64,000 bases of DNA from Flammeovirgaceae bacterium UBA2366. GTDB lineage: Bacteria; Bacteroidota; Bacteroidia; Cytophagales; Cyclobacteriaceae. The notes beneath the pieces were generated by a model that saw only the letters and a list, made by a program, of their open reading frames with translations, ran no database searches and was not told the origin of the DNA. Numbering within the stretch: position 1 is the first letter of the stretch; each line of letters opens with the position of its first letter. Position numbers and translations under genes: made by a program. This document shows positions 8,486-17,285 of this stretch, one piece after another. The stretch is from NCBI GenBank assembly GCA_002344065.1, contig DDTK01000011.1, forward strand, positions 124,001-188,000, written 5' to 3'.

Positions 8486-10015
8486 TCAACTTTGTGCGAC
8501 TGGTTCTCTCTTCTCCATGAGCCGGGTTTCATCCAGAAAGTTTTTTGCGATACCTAAGGGTCGCATGATGTAGCGCTTTTTGTCAACATGACCAATCTGA
8601 CGCCTTAATATATTATCCAGCACCTGAATGGTCTTGACCATGTGCACACCCTTATTGAGCATAACGCATTCAGCCATAACCCCCATGGCAGCGTCTGTCA
8701 TTTCAGATCGGGTGGCAAATCCGGTTTTATTCAACGACTCCAATACTTGTGTTGCCCAAATCACCGGAACGTGGGCTGCTTCACATATCCAAAGAATTTC
8801 CTCTTGTATTTCACTCAAACGCTCAAATCCGATTTCAACAGCAAGATCACCACGTGCAATCATAACCCCCATGCGCTGATCTTTCATACCGGTTAACAGT
8901 AACCCCGGAAGATTCTGAATAGCGGATAGTCTTTCAATCTTAAGAATGATTGCCGGCAATTTATTTTCAGTACCATGTTTACGTAATTCATTTCTTAGTT
9001 TCTCCAGATCATGTGGTGTACCTACAAACGAATACCCAACCATATCGGCATGTTTGCAAATAAAAGGTATGTATGATAAATCTGTTGATGTCAGAGCCTC
9101 GATGGATAAATCAGAATCAGGAAGGTTAATACCCTTCTCGATCCGAAGAAAGGGTTTCTTAGTCGAGATTCTTACAATTTGAATAGTGGCCCGACTATCA
9201 CTTACCTCCATTACCTTGGCTTCAAATTTTCCATCATCAATAAAAACATGTTCTCCCGGCTTAATCATGGAGATAATTTCAGCAGGCTCAATCTGAATAA
9301 CTTGTTCGTCAGTATTGCTGTTCTCCGAAATAGTTCCTATTAAAAATAACTTATCCTGCTCCCTCACTTTTAGTTTCTCATACAGCTCACCTTTATAGTT
9401 GATTGATTTTATCCTGATTTTTGGTCCGGCCAAATCCATATAAATCTTACAAGGCATACCAGTTTTAGCCACAGATTTTTTTAACGTAGTGATCATTTGT
9501 TGCCATACATCCGGATTATCATGCGCACAGTTTATACGGGCAACAGTCATACCGGCCAGTAGAATTTCCTCCATGTGCATGCGGTCGTTGGCAACCTCTG
9601 ATGACAAGGTGACCATAATATGTGGACGGCCAGCATAGGGATCAGCACCCAGCAACAATTCTCTTTTTTCCTGTCGAATGCGGCCCGCGACCTCAAAGGT
9701 GCAGGCGATGTCATCTCGTTGAACATAAGATGGAGATAACCAACGCAGAACATTATTGAGCTGCGACAGCACATGACTTTCACAACTGGTTAAGGACGAA
9801 AGTCCGATCTGGTGCAGGTATTCCTGTACTTGCCGGATTTCAGCCGTACGCAAGACCAGGTAGTGGATCAGGTTTACTGCACTTATACGGTTACTGATGT
9901 GTGTATTTTCAAGCGTATTGCCGAACGAATCTTCAACAGACTTCATGTCCGTTGCCAAAGTCTCCAACTGGTTGAAAATGCGTTCGTGGTTAATATCACT
10001 TCGGTAAATATTCAT
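8486..10015 (-). CDS. Atypical pyruvate kinase (barrel only, N-terminal helical extension)
   Basis: 509 residues. About 130 N-terminal residues form a helical extension not present in ordinary pyruvate kinases; then comes the PK TIM barrel with inserted B domain, but no C-terminal allosteric domain. Catalytic features: R160 and N162 (ARINCAHD), D194 (MDLAGPKIRI), lysine in ILKIERLSA, ARGDLAVEIG for Mg binding, and threonine in WATQVLESL. The usual serine after N is alanine (A164). Leu195, Lys199 and Ile202 occupy positions that are Thr, Glu and Thr in K+-dependent enzymes, the known signature of K+-independent pyruvate kinases. Probably converts PEP and ADP to pyruvate and ATP, but activity with the S-to-A change is uncertain. 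Confidence 0.88.
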   Translation of the reverse strand: MNIYRSDINHERIFNQLETLATDMKSVEDSFGNTLENTHISNRISAVNLIHYLVLRTAEIRQVQEYLHQIGLSSLTSCESHVLSQLNNVLRWLSPSYVQRDDIACTFEVAGRIRQEKRELLLGADPYAGRPHIMVTLSSEVANDRMHMEEILLAGMTVARINCAHDNPDVWQQMITTLKKSVAKTGMPCKIYMDLAGPKIRIKSINYKGELYEKLKVREQDKLFLIGTISENSNTDEQVIQIEPAEIISMIKPGEHVFIDDGKFEAKVMEVSDSRATIQIVRISTKKPFLRIEKGINLPDSDLSIEALTSTDLSYIPFICKHADMVGYSFVGTPHDLEKLRNELRKHGTENKLPAIILKIERLSAIQNLPGLLLTGMKDQRMGVMIARGDLAVEIGFERLSEIQEEILWICEAAHVPVIWATQVLESLNKTGFATRSEMTDAAMGVMAECVMLNKGVHMVKTIQVLDNILRRQIGHVDKKRYIMRPLGIAKNFLDETRLMEKREPVAQS

Positions 10016-10096
10016 ACCGAATACTATTGGTTTCCCAAGGCCTTTTCTATGACTTACATCAGGTAGAAGGATGATTTACTGAATAAAAGCAGGAAA

Positions 10097-10783
10097 TCAG
10101 TTAAATGGCTTCATCACTTTCCATAACCGACTGAATTCTTTTAAATACGACTTCACCACCCCGGTTTCCCGGGTTAGCAATATATTCTCATGATTAAACC
10201 GTGCAGCACTGCGGGTCCAGTTGTAACTCCCCGTAACCAGAACTCGTTCATCCGCCACCATAAACTTATGGTGCATATGATAAGGTGTGTCATCAATCTT
10301 TACCTCAATACCTTCACTGGCCAATTGTTCTATATCCGACCCTTCATCAAGCAATTTATCGTTATCAGTTACCACCTGAACCGCTATCCCCTTTTTATGT
10401 GTGGTAATAAGTGCGTTGGTAATCAGATCATCGCTGATGGTAAATACACATATCTTTAATTCCCGCACAGCACTATTTATTTGCTGAATAATAGCCGTAC
10501 GACAAGCATCACCCGGGCTAAAATAAACATCGGACGTATCTGAAGAACCAACGGAAGGTGTAACTAAAGCACTGTTGGTATTTTTGATCCATTCGATAAT
10601 AAATTGGTAATTCTGGGGTGTTACCCGCTGATTAGCCAATTCATAAATTTTACTGCGCAAAAAATTAAGTTGATGCTGATCCAGCGGTTTTTCACCCAAT
10701 ATGGCCTTCAATGTTCTTCGCTCTGATTTCGAAAAGAATTCATCTTCAATGCTGGCCTGCAAATGAGTAATAATTTCATCCAT
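10097..10783 (-). CDS. Phospholipase D-like nuclease-type protein (single HKD motif)
   Basis: 228 residues, cytosolic. The C-terminal 140 residues form a PLDc_2 domain with one HKD motif (HHKFMVADERVLVTGSYNW: H-x-K-x4-D and GSxN). The N-terminal ~75 residues are helical (LKAILGEKPLDQHQLNFLRSK). Single-HKD proteins work as dimers, as in Nuc endonuclease and the Zucchini/PLD6 group, so a nuclease or phosphodiesterase role is likely. It sits 81 bp upstream of the pyruvate-kinase gene on the same strand. Confidence 0.88.
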   Translation of the reverse strand: MDEIITHLQASIEDEFFSKSERRTLKAILGEKPLDQHQLNFLRSKIYELANQRVTPQNYQFIIEWIKNTNSALVTPSVGSSDTSDVYFSPGDACRTAIIQQINSAVRELKICVFTISDDLITNALITTHKKGIAVQVVTDNDKLLDEGSDIEQLASEGIEVKIDDTPYHMHHKFMVADERVLVTGSYNWTRSAARFNHENILLTRETGVVKSYLKEFSRLWKVMKPFN

Positions 10784-10883
10784 AATAATTCTGAGAGCTT
10801 TTTATATATTAAACTTATAAAATTAACGTCAGGAAATTGACTGCTACCTGTTAATTTGCAGGCTTAATTCTTACTAACTGATT

Positions 10884-11330
10884 ATGAAAATAGCAGAAAT
10901 CCACACCAAAAAGGGTGTCATGAAAATTAAGTTCTTCGAGAAGGATGCTCCAGGCACGGTTAAAAACTTCATTGACCTGGCTGAGCATAATTTTTATGAT
11001 GGCCTCACCTTCCATCGGGTAATCCCTAACTTTGTTATTCAGGGCGGATGTCCCAATGGCATTGGCAATGGTGGGCCAGGTTATCAAATCAAGTGCGAAC
11101 TGACGGGAGACAATCAGTACCATGATCGCGGAGTTTTATCCATGGCCCATGCTGGTCGTAATACGGGTGGTTCCCAATTCTTCATTTGCCATAGTCGCGA
11201 TAATACCAGTCACCTGGATGGTAACCATACCTGTTTCGGCAAAGTTTATGAAGGGCTGGAAGTAATAGACCAAATCAAACAGGGCGATGTGATGGAAAGG
11301 GTTATCATCAAGGATGTGGAGTTCGTATAG
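10884..11330 (+). CDS. Cyclophilin-type peptidyl-prolyl cis-trans isomerase
   Basis: 148 residues with no signal peptide, so a cytosolic cyclophilin. Signature blocks: GLTFHRVIPNFVIQGGCPNG (catalytic Arg in FHRV), GYQIKCE, SQFFICHSR and LDGNHTCFGKV. It catalyses proline isomerisation during protein folding. Divergent from the PLD-type gene with a ~100 bp AT-rich spacer that should hold both promoters. Confidence 0.95.
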   Translation: MKIAEIHTKKGVMKIKFFEKDAPGTVKNFIDLAEHNFYDGLTFHRVIPNFVIQGGCPNGIGNGGPGYQIKCELTGDNQYHDRGVLSMAHAGRNTGGSQFFICHSRDNTSHLDGNHTCFGKVYEGLEVIDQIKQGDVMERVIIKDVEFV

Positions 11331-11393
11331 CAGCTTCTTTTGGTATGGTTTATGTTTAAATTTATGTAACTTAAAAACCAAACCCTATACCAC

Positions 11394-12104
11394 ATGAAAA
11401 ATTATCTTTTAACAGGGATGATACTATTATCATTCACTGCCTTTAGCCAGGGATTTATTGCAGCACTGGATCCCGATGATATGAGTTTTATTTCTAACAA
11501 ACCGTGCATTGTTAAACTTGCTTCGGGTGAAGAAATACATGGAAAATTCCTTGGGGGCAGCATGATAAACGGCTACCTCAATAACTTTAACATTAAACTT
11601 GAAAATGGCGAAAAGGCCAAGTTCAAGCCCGAAGATGTTGCCCGGTTATCGGTTGAAACATCCAGGTTAGCTAAACTGGCCATGATGGCTGAATCAACTT
11701 CCTCGATTAAGGAATTGACCAGCACTAATTTTGATGAAATAGTAAACCGTAATCATATTGTATTTGAAACGGCTATGCGCCATAACAAAAAGGAAAAACT
11801 AAGATTAATGCAATTGCTGAATCCCGGATTCGATTCCCATATCAAAGTTTTTGCCGATCCAAATGCCAAGGAAACAACAGGAATTGGTATAGCCGGTGTA
11901 AAGCTTACCGGTGGCATTGATAAATCATACTTGTTTGTTCAAGACGACCAAAAGGCGGTTTTGGTGAAAAAGGGGAATTACAAAAAAGATTTTTCCGAAC
12001 TCTATGCAAAATGCCCAATGATGCTTCAGGCTTTTGCTGGAGAGAAACTTAAGTGGGACGATGTAGCCGGGCACGTGTTTGTCTATGCACAGATCTGCGA
12101 TTAA
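11394..12104 (+). CDS. Exported protein of unknown function
   Basis: 236 residues with a signal peptide (MKNYLLTGMILLSFTAFSQG). The mature part has SNKPCIVKLASGEEIHGKF, a strand-rich module resembling Sm/LSM-like small barrels in other exported Bacteroidota proteins, then a central segment (MRHNKKEKLRLMQLLNPGF) and a C-terminal domain. No catalytic motif is recognised. It lies 63 bp after the cyclophilin gene and ends at a strong hairpin terminator. Confidence 0.72.
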   Translation: MKNYLLTGMILLSFTAFSQGFIAALDPDDMSFISNKPCIVKLASGEEIHGKFLGGSMINGYLNNFNIKLENGEKAKFKPEDVARLSVETSRLAKLAMMAESTSSIKELTSTNFDEIVNRNHIVFETAMRHNKKEKLRLMQLLNPGFDSHIKVFADPNAKETTGIGIAGVKLTGGIDKSYLFVQDDQKAVLVKKGNYKKDFSELYAKCPMMLQAFAGEKLKWDDVAGHVFVYAQICD

Positions 12105-12117
12105 TAAACTTAATCCT

Positions 12118-12149
12118 ATCATAAAACCGGCATCGTCCGGTTTTATGAT
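12118..12149 (+). terminator. Intrinsic terminator
   Basis: A perfect 13-bp stem, ATCATAAAACCGG / CCGGTTTTATGAT, with a six-base loop, 13 bases after the stop codon of the preceding gene. Confidence 0.85.
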
Positions 12150-12173
12150 TATTAACATAATTGAAACCATTTG

Positions 12174-12938
12174 ATGATTAAAAGTAGTTTAGCATTAGCC
12201 ATTCTGATTTGTGTTATTCAACCGTTCGTGTTTGCACAACGCTCAGCACCTGATCAAATTGAAACTTCAAACGGCCGGTTATCAATACAACCCATTCTGC
12301 ACTCTACCATGGCGTTAACCTGGAACAAGGTAACAATTTATGTTGATCCGTATGGTGGAGCGAAAGCATTTGAAGGTATTGCCGCACCTAATTTAATTCT
12401 GATCACCGACATCCATGGTGACCATATGAATATTGAAACCTTGAAGGCAATTGAAACCATGCGGGCTATCATCATTGCGCCACAAGCTGTACGTGAGCAA
12501 CTCCCTGAAAATCTTGCAAACCAAACTATCCCGCTTGCGAACGGTTCTACCATCCAACAATTTGGCATCACCATTACGGCCATGCCAATGTACAACTTGC
12601 CGGAAACAGAAGATTCGCGCCATCCGAGAGGCCGGGGTAATGGTTACGTGCTGGGCATTGGCGGAAAGCAAGTTTATATCTCAGGAGACACACAAGACAT
12701 CACTGAGATGAGAGCTTTAAAAGATATTGACATCGCCTTTGTGTGTATGAACCAACCCTTCACCATGACTGTGGAGCAAGCGGCCAGTGCCGTGTTGGAG
12801 TTCAAGCCCAAAATTGTCTTTCCGTTTCATTATCGCGGACAAGGAGGCATGAGCGATGTTGAAAAGTTCAAAAAATTGGTGCGCGACAGTAATGCAGCAG
12901 TTGATGTAAGGCTAAGAAACTGGTATCCCTCCTATTAA
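12174..12938 (+). CDS. Exported metallo-beta-lactamase-fold hydrolase (UlaG-like)
   Basis: 254 residues with a signal peptide (ends near FVFAQ). The first ATG is at 12174; a TTG three bases earlier is the other option. The MBL fold is shown by VYVDPYGG-type and LITDIHGDHMN segments, HPRGRGNGYVLGIGG, YISGDTQDI (metal-ligand Asp) and FPFHYRGQGG (last His). The first His of the usual THxHxDH motif is Asp (DIHGDH), as in several exported relatives, so the metal site may hold fewer ligands. Substrate unknown. Confidence 0.87.
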   Translation: MIKSSLALAILICVIQPFVFAQRSAPDQIETSNGRLSIQPILHSTMALTWNKVTIYVDPYGGAKAFEGIAAPNLILITDIHGDHMNIETLKAIETMRAIIIAPQAVREQLPENLANQTIPLANGSTIQQFGITITAMPMYNLPETEDSRHPRGRGNGYVLGIGGKQVYISGDTQDITEMRALKDIDIAFVCMNQPFTMTVEQAASAVLEFKPKIVFPFHYRGQGGMSDVEKFKKLVRDSNAAVDVRLRNWYPSY

Positions 12939-13050
12939 TCAATTCAAACGGCTTTAATAAAGTATTTTTCCGGTCATCTAATATCAGTTGATATTCTAAG
13001 TAAATCTCCGGAGCTTTATTTCATATCTCGGATGGTAAATCCGCCCGAAT

Positions 13051-14283
13051 ATGAAAAGGCAACTTTTAATCACACTTTTTCTATTTGTTGCATCGATTCA
13101 TGCATGGTCGAACGGCATTCTTATTCCTATGGATGAAAGCCAACGCAACCACCTGAAGGCCTATGGCATAACTTATTTTATGCTTCAGAAGGAAGTACCT
13201 GTAGACTGGCTGCTGAATTACCGTGGTGGGAGTTTTCTAATGGAATATTCTCCTCTTGCAGAAACCGAGTGTAAACTCCGTGGTGTTTCCTACGAAGTGA
13301 TCAGTACTGCTGCAATTAATCGGATTCTCAACGAACTTTCGAGCCCGGCTATAAATATGAGTGCCGTGCGATTGGAAAAAGTGCCACGCATTGCTGTGTA
13401 CTCACCCAAAAGTGAATTTATTCTTGACGAAACAGATGCAGTAATTCTCGTGCTGGATTATGCCGAAATACCATACGACATCATTTACGATGAAGAAATC
13501 CATAACAATGCCTTGGCGCGATACGATTGGGTTCACCTCCATCATGAAGATTTTACGGGCCAGCCGGGACGGTCGCGCTGGCGCGAGTCGTCTATACTGG
13601 AATATAAAGCACAGGAAGTAACGGCAACAAAGCTCGGCTATGCCAATGTACCCGAGCTGAAACTGGAGATCGCAAAAAAAATAAAATCGTTTGTGGCGGC
13701 TGGTGGCTATTTGTTTGCCATGTGCTCAGCAGCGGAATCAATTGATGTGGCATTGGCTATGAATGGTTCAGAAATTTATGAACTGTCGGATGAAGAAATG
13801 CACGACACTTCAAGACTGGATTATTCCCAAACGTTTGCTTTTGAAAATTTTAGTATTGAACCACCGTATAGCCGAAGATTTTCAGATATTAATGTCGGCA
13901 GACGCGATTTCATGCCGAGCGGTGATTACTTTTCCTTATTTACGTTCTCAGCCAAGTGGGACCTTATACCCTCATTACTCACACAAAACCACACGCATGT
14001 AATTCGTGAGTTTTCTGGGCTCACTACTGCGTTCAGCAAAGACCTGGTAAAGCCTGATGTTTTATTGTTGGGAGAAAACAGAAAAGAACGAAACGTGCGC
14101 TATATGTTCAGCGAGCTGGGTAAAGGCTTCTGGACATTTTACAGTGGTCATGATCCTGAAGGTTTTCCCGGACGTGGAAGAACACCCACAGACTTAAACC
14201 TGCATCCTAATTCTCCTGGGTACAGGTTGATTTTAAATAACGTGTTATTCCCATCGGCACAGAAAAAAAAGCAAAAAACGTGA
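13051..14283 (+). CDS. Exported conserved Bacteroidota protein (often labelled 'asparagine synthetase B')
   Basis: 410 residues with a signal peptide (MKRQLLITLFLFVASIHAWS). The mature N-terminus GILIPMDESQRNHLKAYG and WLLNYRGGSFL are highly distinctive. I recall such proteins carrying the name asparagine synthetase B, but neither a glutaminase N-terminal cysteine nor a PP-loop is visible, so that name looks wrong. KSFVAAGGYLFAMCSAAES and FWTFYSGHDPEG suggest a glutamine-amidotransferase-like alpha/beta fold, where the Cys in FAMCSAAE could be a nucleophile. Probably an exported enzyme of unknown substrate, followed 75 bp later by another exported protein. Confidence 0.75.
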   Translation: MKRQLLITLFLFVASIHAWSNGILIPMDESQRNHLKAYGITYFMLQKEVPVDWLLNYRGGSFLMEYSPLAETECKLRGVSYEVISTAAINRILNELSSPAINMSAVRLEKVPRIAVYSPKSEFILDETDAVILVLDYAEIPYDIIYDEEIHNNALARYDWVHLHHEDFTGQPGRSRWRESSILEYKAQEVTATKLGYANVPELKLEIAKKIKSFVAAGGYLFAMCSAAESIDVALAMNGSEIYELSDEEMHDTSRLDYSQTFAFENFSIEPPYSRRFSDINVGRRDFMPSGDYFSLFTFSAKWDLIPSLLTQNHTHVIREFSGLTTAFSKDLVKPDVLLLGENRKERNVRYMFSELGKGFWTFYSGHDPEGFPGRGRTPTDLNLHPNSPGYRLILNNVLFPSAQKKKQKT

Positions 14284-14358
14284 TTAGACATAAAACTTAA
14301 GTTGAAAGTAGCAAGACATAAGTAGTAAGATATAGTTGTAAAAATAAAATGAAGTACT

Positions 14359-14937
14359 ATGAAAATCATTTGCTTGTTAATCCTGATCACACATGTATCG
14401 TTTGCACAGATACCCACCGCTGAAATTCAAATCAAAACAGCGGTGCTTGCAGCACCAGAAGATAAACGGGATGGAGCCATGGTTTATGGGTACAATGCCA
14501 AGGGCGAGTTTGTTGTTCTCCGAAAGGGAACAAATGAATTTGTCTGTATCACCGATGATCCTAAATCAAGCGGGTTTAATGTTTCGTGCTACCACAAAGA
14601 TCTGGAGCCCTTTATGGCACGTGGGCGCGAATTGAAAGCACAGGGCAAATCATTTCAGGAAATCTTTGATATACGTGAAACGGAAGTTAAGTCAGGAAAA
14701 CTCTTTATGCCCAAACAGGCCACTAATTTACAGGTATATACTGCTCCTGCCGAAAACTACAACGCTGAAACCGGTGAAGTAACAAAAGGCAATTTCCGTT
14801 ACGTGGTTTATATTCCGTGGGCTACAGCAGAAAGTACAGGGTTGCCCCTAAAGCCTGAAGCACCCGGTATGCCGTGGATAATGGATCCGGGAACACACCG
14901 CGCACACATTATGATCAATCCACCACCTAAGAACTAA
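14359..14937 (+). CDS. Exported protein of unknown function
   Basis: 192 residues with a signal peptide (MKIICLLILITHVSFAQ). The mature protein starts IPTAEIQIKTAVLAAPEDKR and contains two cysteines (FVCITDD and NVSCYHK). No known catalytic motif. Same strand and close to the preceding exported protein gene, so possibly co-transcribed. The sequence ends PGTHRAHIMINPPPKN. I do not recognise a family with a defined function. Confidence 0.72.
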   Translation: MKIICLLILITHVSFAQIPTAEIQIKTAVLAAPEDKRDGAMVYGYNAKGEFVVLRKGTNEFVCITDDPKSSGFNVSCYHKDLEPFMARGRELKAQGKSFQEIFDIRETEVKSGKLFMPKQATNLQVYTAPAENYNAETGEVTKGNFRYVVYIPWATAESTGLPLKPEAPGMPWIMDPGTHRAHIMINPPPKN

Positions 14938-14964
14938 AACCAGTGCGGTAAGCGGACAAGTATA

Positions 14965-15216
14965 CTATTTCCATTTAGCAGACCACCTGCTGGCATTACG
15001 TAGTTTTTCCATCGTGCCATCACGCAAGTATTGCTCAAGTTTTGGATTCATTGAGCCACGTGAAGTAAGGTGAAACTGTCCGCATTCATCACATTGATAA
15101 ACCGCAACAGGACCCGACCGCTTGCCATAATCAAATTGCACATGGGCCTCAATGAGCGCTTCAACAGCAATTGCGTCATTGTTATAGGATCGCTTTCCTG
15201 AAGAACAGGTGGACAT
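14965..15216 (-). CDS. Small zinc-ribbon-like protein
   Basis: 83 residues. A Cys near the start (STCSSGKRSYNNDAIAVEAL) and a CxxC pair in YQCDECGQFHLTSRG, with a nearby His, suggest one zinc-binding site. Similar short proteins (C-x-GK-R-y ... Y-C-x2-C-g-x-wHlTS) occur widely in bacteria without an assigned function. The ORF is on the opposite strand to both neighbours. Role unknown, probably nucleic-acid or protein binding. Confidence 0.75.
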   Translation of the reverse strand: MSTCSSGKRSYNNDAIAVEALIEAHVQFDYGKRSGPVAVYQCDECGQFHLTSRGSMNPKLEQYLRDGTMEKLRNASRWSAKWK

Positions 15217-15307
15217 GAGCCGCTAATGTAATTATGAAGCAAATTTCATATAAAAACCTGAAAACCTGTCGAAAAGTTTTCACAACTTGAAGTATACCCT
15301 AATTACC

Positions 15308-17182
15308 ATGAAGAAGTTTTCACTCCTGCTATCCGGCCTGCTGTTTGTCAGTATTGGCTTTGCCCAGAACCCGCAAGCTGTATATAAGAAATTAGAAGAG
15401 ATCGCCATCATTGATCAAAAGGTGATGATGCCTATGCGCGATGGTGTTCGCCTTGCAACGGATATCTACCGGCCGAAAGGAAGTGCAAAGGTACCTATTG
15501 TCTTTTCACGAACGCCTTACAATTTCAATACCTGGGTTGATGGGGAAATGCGAACCCGTACCCTCGAGTCCGCCATTGAAGCTGTCGAGCGCGGATACGC
15601 CTTTGTGGTCCAAAATGAACGCGGCAGGTTTTTTTCAGAAGGTGAATGGGATATACTGGGCACACCAATTACAGACGGTTATGATGCTTTTGAATGGATG
15701 AGTAAACAATCCTGGTCGAATGGAAAGATTGGTGTAATCGGTTGTTCATCAACGGCAGAGTGGCAAATGGCCGTGGCTTCACTAAACCATCCCGCCCTGG
15801 CTGCCATGGTGGCTCAAGGCTATGGTGCAGGTGTGGGCAAGGTTGGGGAATACTATGAACAAGGAAACTGGTATCGCGGGGGTGCACAACAAATGTTATT
15901 CACGGCCTGGCTGTATGGAACACAGAATGATAAGTTCAAGCCTACATTACCGAAAGACATTACCCAGCAAGATCTCATCCGTATCCAACGGTTTTATGAT
16001 ATGGCTACAGAAATGCCGCGTCAAGACTGGGCACAAGCGCTCCAACATTTGCCGGTACAGGACATTATAAAAAATGTAAACGGTCAAGAAGGCGTGTATG
16101 AAAAAATGATCAGGCGCAAGCCAAACGACCCGGCCTGGTTTGCCGGGGGCTTGTACCACGATACCATGCCATTGAATGTACCTGCCTACTGGTTTGTATC
16201 CTGGTATGATGTGTCATCCAGTCCGAATTTGGCGTTGTTCAATCATGCGCGCAACAATGTGAATAAAGAAATTGCCGACAACCAATATTTGGTGATTGCC
16301 CCTACCCTGCATTGCGCCTATAAACGCGCAACTGAAAATACCATCGTGGGTGAGCGTAGTGTTGGCGATGCAAGGTTAAATTATGATGAGCTTACCTGGG
16401 GTTGGTTTGATCTGTTGCTAAAAGGTGAGCAAAATGATTTCAAGAAGAGCACTCCGCGTGTCCAGTACTATACCATGGGCAGCAACAAATGGCAAACGTC
16501 TGACACGTGGCCGCCAAAAAATGCCGTGATGACAAATTACTTCCTCAGCAGCGAGGGCAAGGCCAACACGCGAAATGGTGATGGTAAATTGGTGCCCAAA
16601 GTTCCATCAGCCGATAAGCCCGATACCTTTAAATACGACCCGATGAATCCGGTGAAATCGCATGGAGGTAATGTTTGCTGTACCGGAAATGCCGTACAAG
16701 GCGGAGCGTTCGATCAATCCGAAATGGAGTTGCGGGACGATATACTTGTGTATACATCAGAACCGCTGAAAGAAGGGATTGAAGTGAGTGGCTTTATTGA
16801 ATCGACTTTGTATTTGTCGAGCGATGTGAAAGATACCGATGTTACCATCAAACTAATCGATGTACATCCGGACGGCAAGGCCTACAACCTGGACGAAACG
16901 ATTCAACGGGTTCGCTATCGTGAGGGTTATGAGAAAGAAGTGTTTATGGAAAAGGGGAAGGTTTACGAAGTGAAGCTTACGCCTATGAGCACGAGTAATT
17001 ACTTTGATGCAGGTCATCGCATTCGAATAGAAGTTTCAAGTTCAAATTTCCCGCGCTTTGAACGCAACCTGAATACAGGCGGAAATAATTATGATGAGTC
17101 GAAAGGCATTGTGGCTACAAACACGATTCATCATTCGAAAAAGTATCCATCGGTGGTGAGGTTACCCATCGTTAGAAAATAA
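15308..17182 (+). CDS. Exported CocE/NonD family hydrolase (S15-like)
   Basis: 624 residues from the ATG at 15308, which opens a clear signal peptide (MKKFSLLLSGLLFVSIGFAQ); the frame is open 7 codons further upstream. N-terminal alpha/beta-hydrolase domain: VMMPMRDGVRLATDIYRP, VPIVFSRTPYN and the nucleophile region GVIGCSSTAEWQM, where the serine elbow departs from the usual G-x-S-Y-x-G. C-terminal beta-sandwich (X-Pro dipeptidyl-peptidase C-terminal type): DDILVYTSEPLKEGIEVSG and GHRIRIEVSSSNFPRFERN. Family members are periplasmic acylases, esterases or X-Pro peptidases; the actual substrate cannot be told from sequence. Confidence 0.92.
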   Translation: MKKFSLLLSGLLFVSIGFAQNPQAVYKKLEEIAIIDQKVMMPMRDGVRLATDIYRPKGSAKVPIVFSRTPYNFNTWVDGEMRTRTLESAIEAVERGYAFVVQNERGRFFSEGEWDILGTPITDGYDAFEWMSKQSWSNGKIGVIGCSSTAEWQMAVASLNHPALAAMVAQGYGAGVGKVGEYYEQGNWYRGGAQQMLFTAWLYGTQNDKFKPTLPKDITQQDLIRIQRFYDMATEMPRQDWAQALQHLPVQDIIKNVNGQEGVYEKMIRRKPNDPAWFAGGLYHDTMPLNVPAYWFVSWYDVSSSPNLALFNHARNNVNKEIADNQYLVIAPTLHCAYKRATENTIVGERSVGDARLNYDELTWGWFDLLLKGEQNDFKKSTPRVQYYTMGSNKWQTSDTWPPKNAVMTNYFLSSEGKANTRNGDGKLVPKVPSADKPDTFKYDPMNPVKSHGGNVCCTGNAVQGGAFDQSEMELRDDILVYTSEPLKEGIEVSGFIESTLYLSSDVKDTDVTIKLIDVHPDGKAYNLDETIQRVRYREGYEKEVFMEKGKVYEVKLTPMSTSNYFDAGHRIRIEVSSSNFPRFERNLNTGGNNYDESKGIVATNTIHHSKKYPSVVRLPIVRK

Positions 17183-17196
17183 TGATTGAACTAAAT

Positions 17197-17268
17197 CCTT
17201 TGCGCCTTTGCGGTAAAGATTTCAGCTTACCGTTGAATAAATAACCGCTAAGGCGCTGAGACGCAAAG
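17197..17268. repeat. Imperfect inverted-repeat element of a type dispersed in Bacteroidota genomes
   Basis: Left arm CCTTTGCGCCTTTGCGGT (17197-17214), right arm ACCGCTAAGGCGCTGAGACGCAAAG (17244-17268); the right arm carries about 8 extra bases. An inner pair, CGGTAAAG / CTTACCG, lies inside. The words 'ctttgcgtctcagcgccttagcggt' are familiar from intergenic regions of many Bacteroidota. It sits downstream of the hydrolase gene between convergent genes and could act as a terminator or be a non-autonomous mobile repeat. Confidence 0.6.
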
Positions 17269-17285
17269 TAACTTTCATTGAGACA

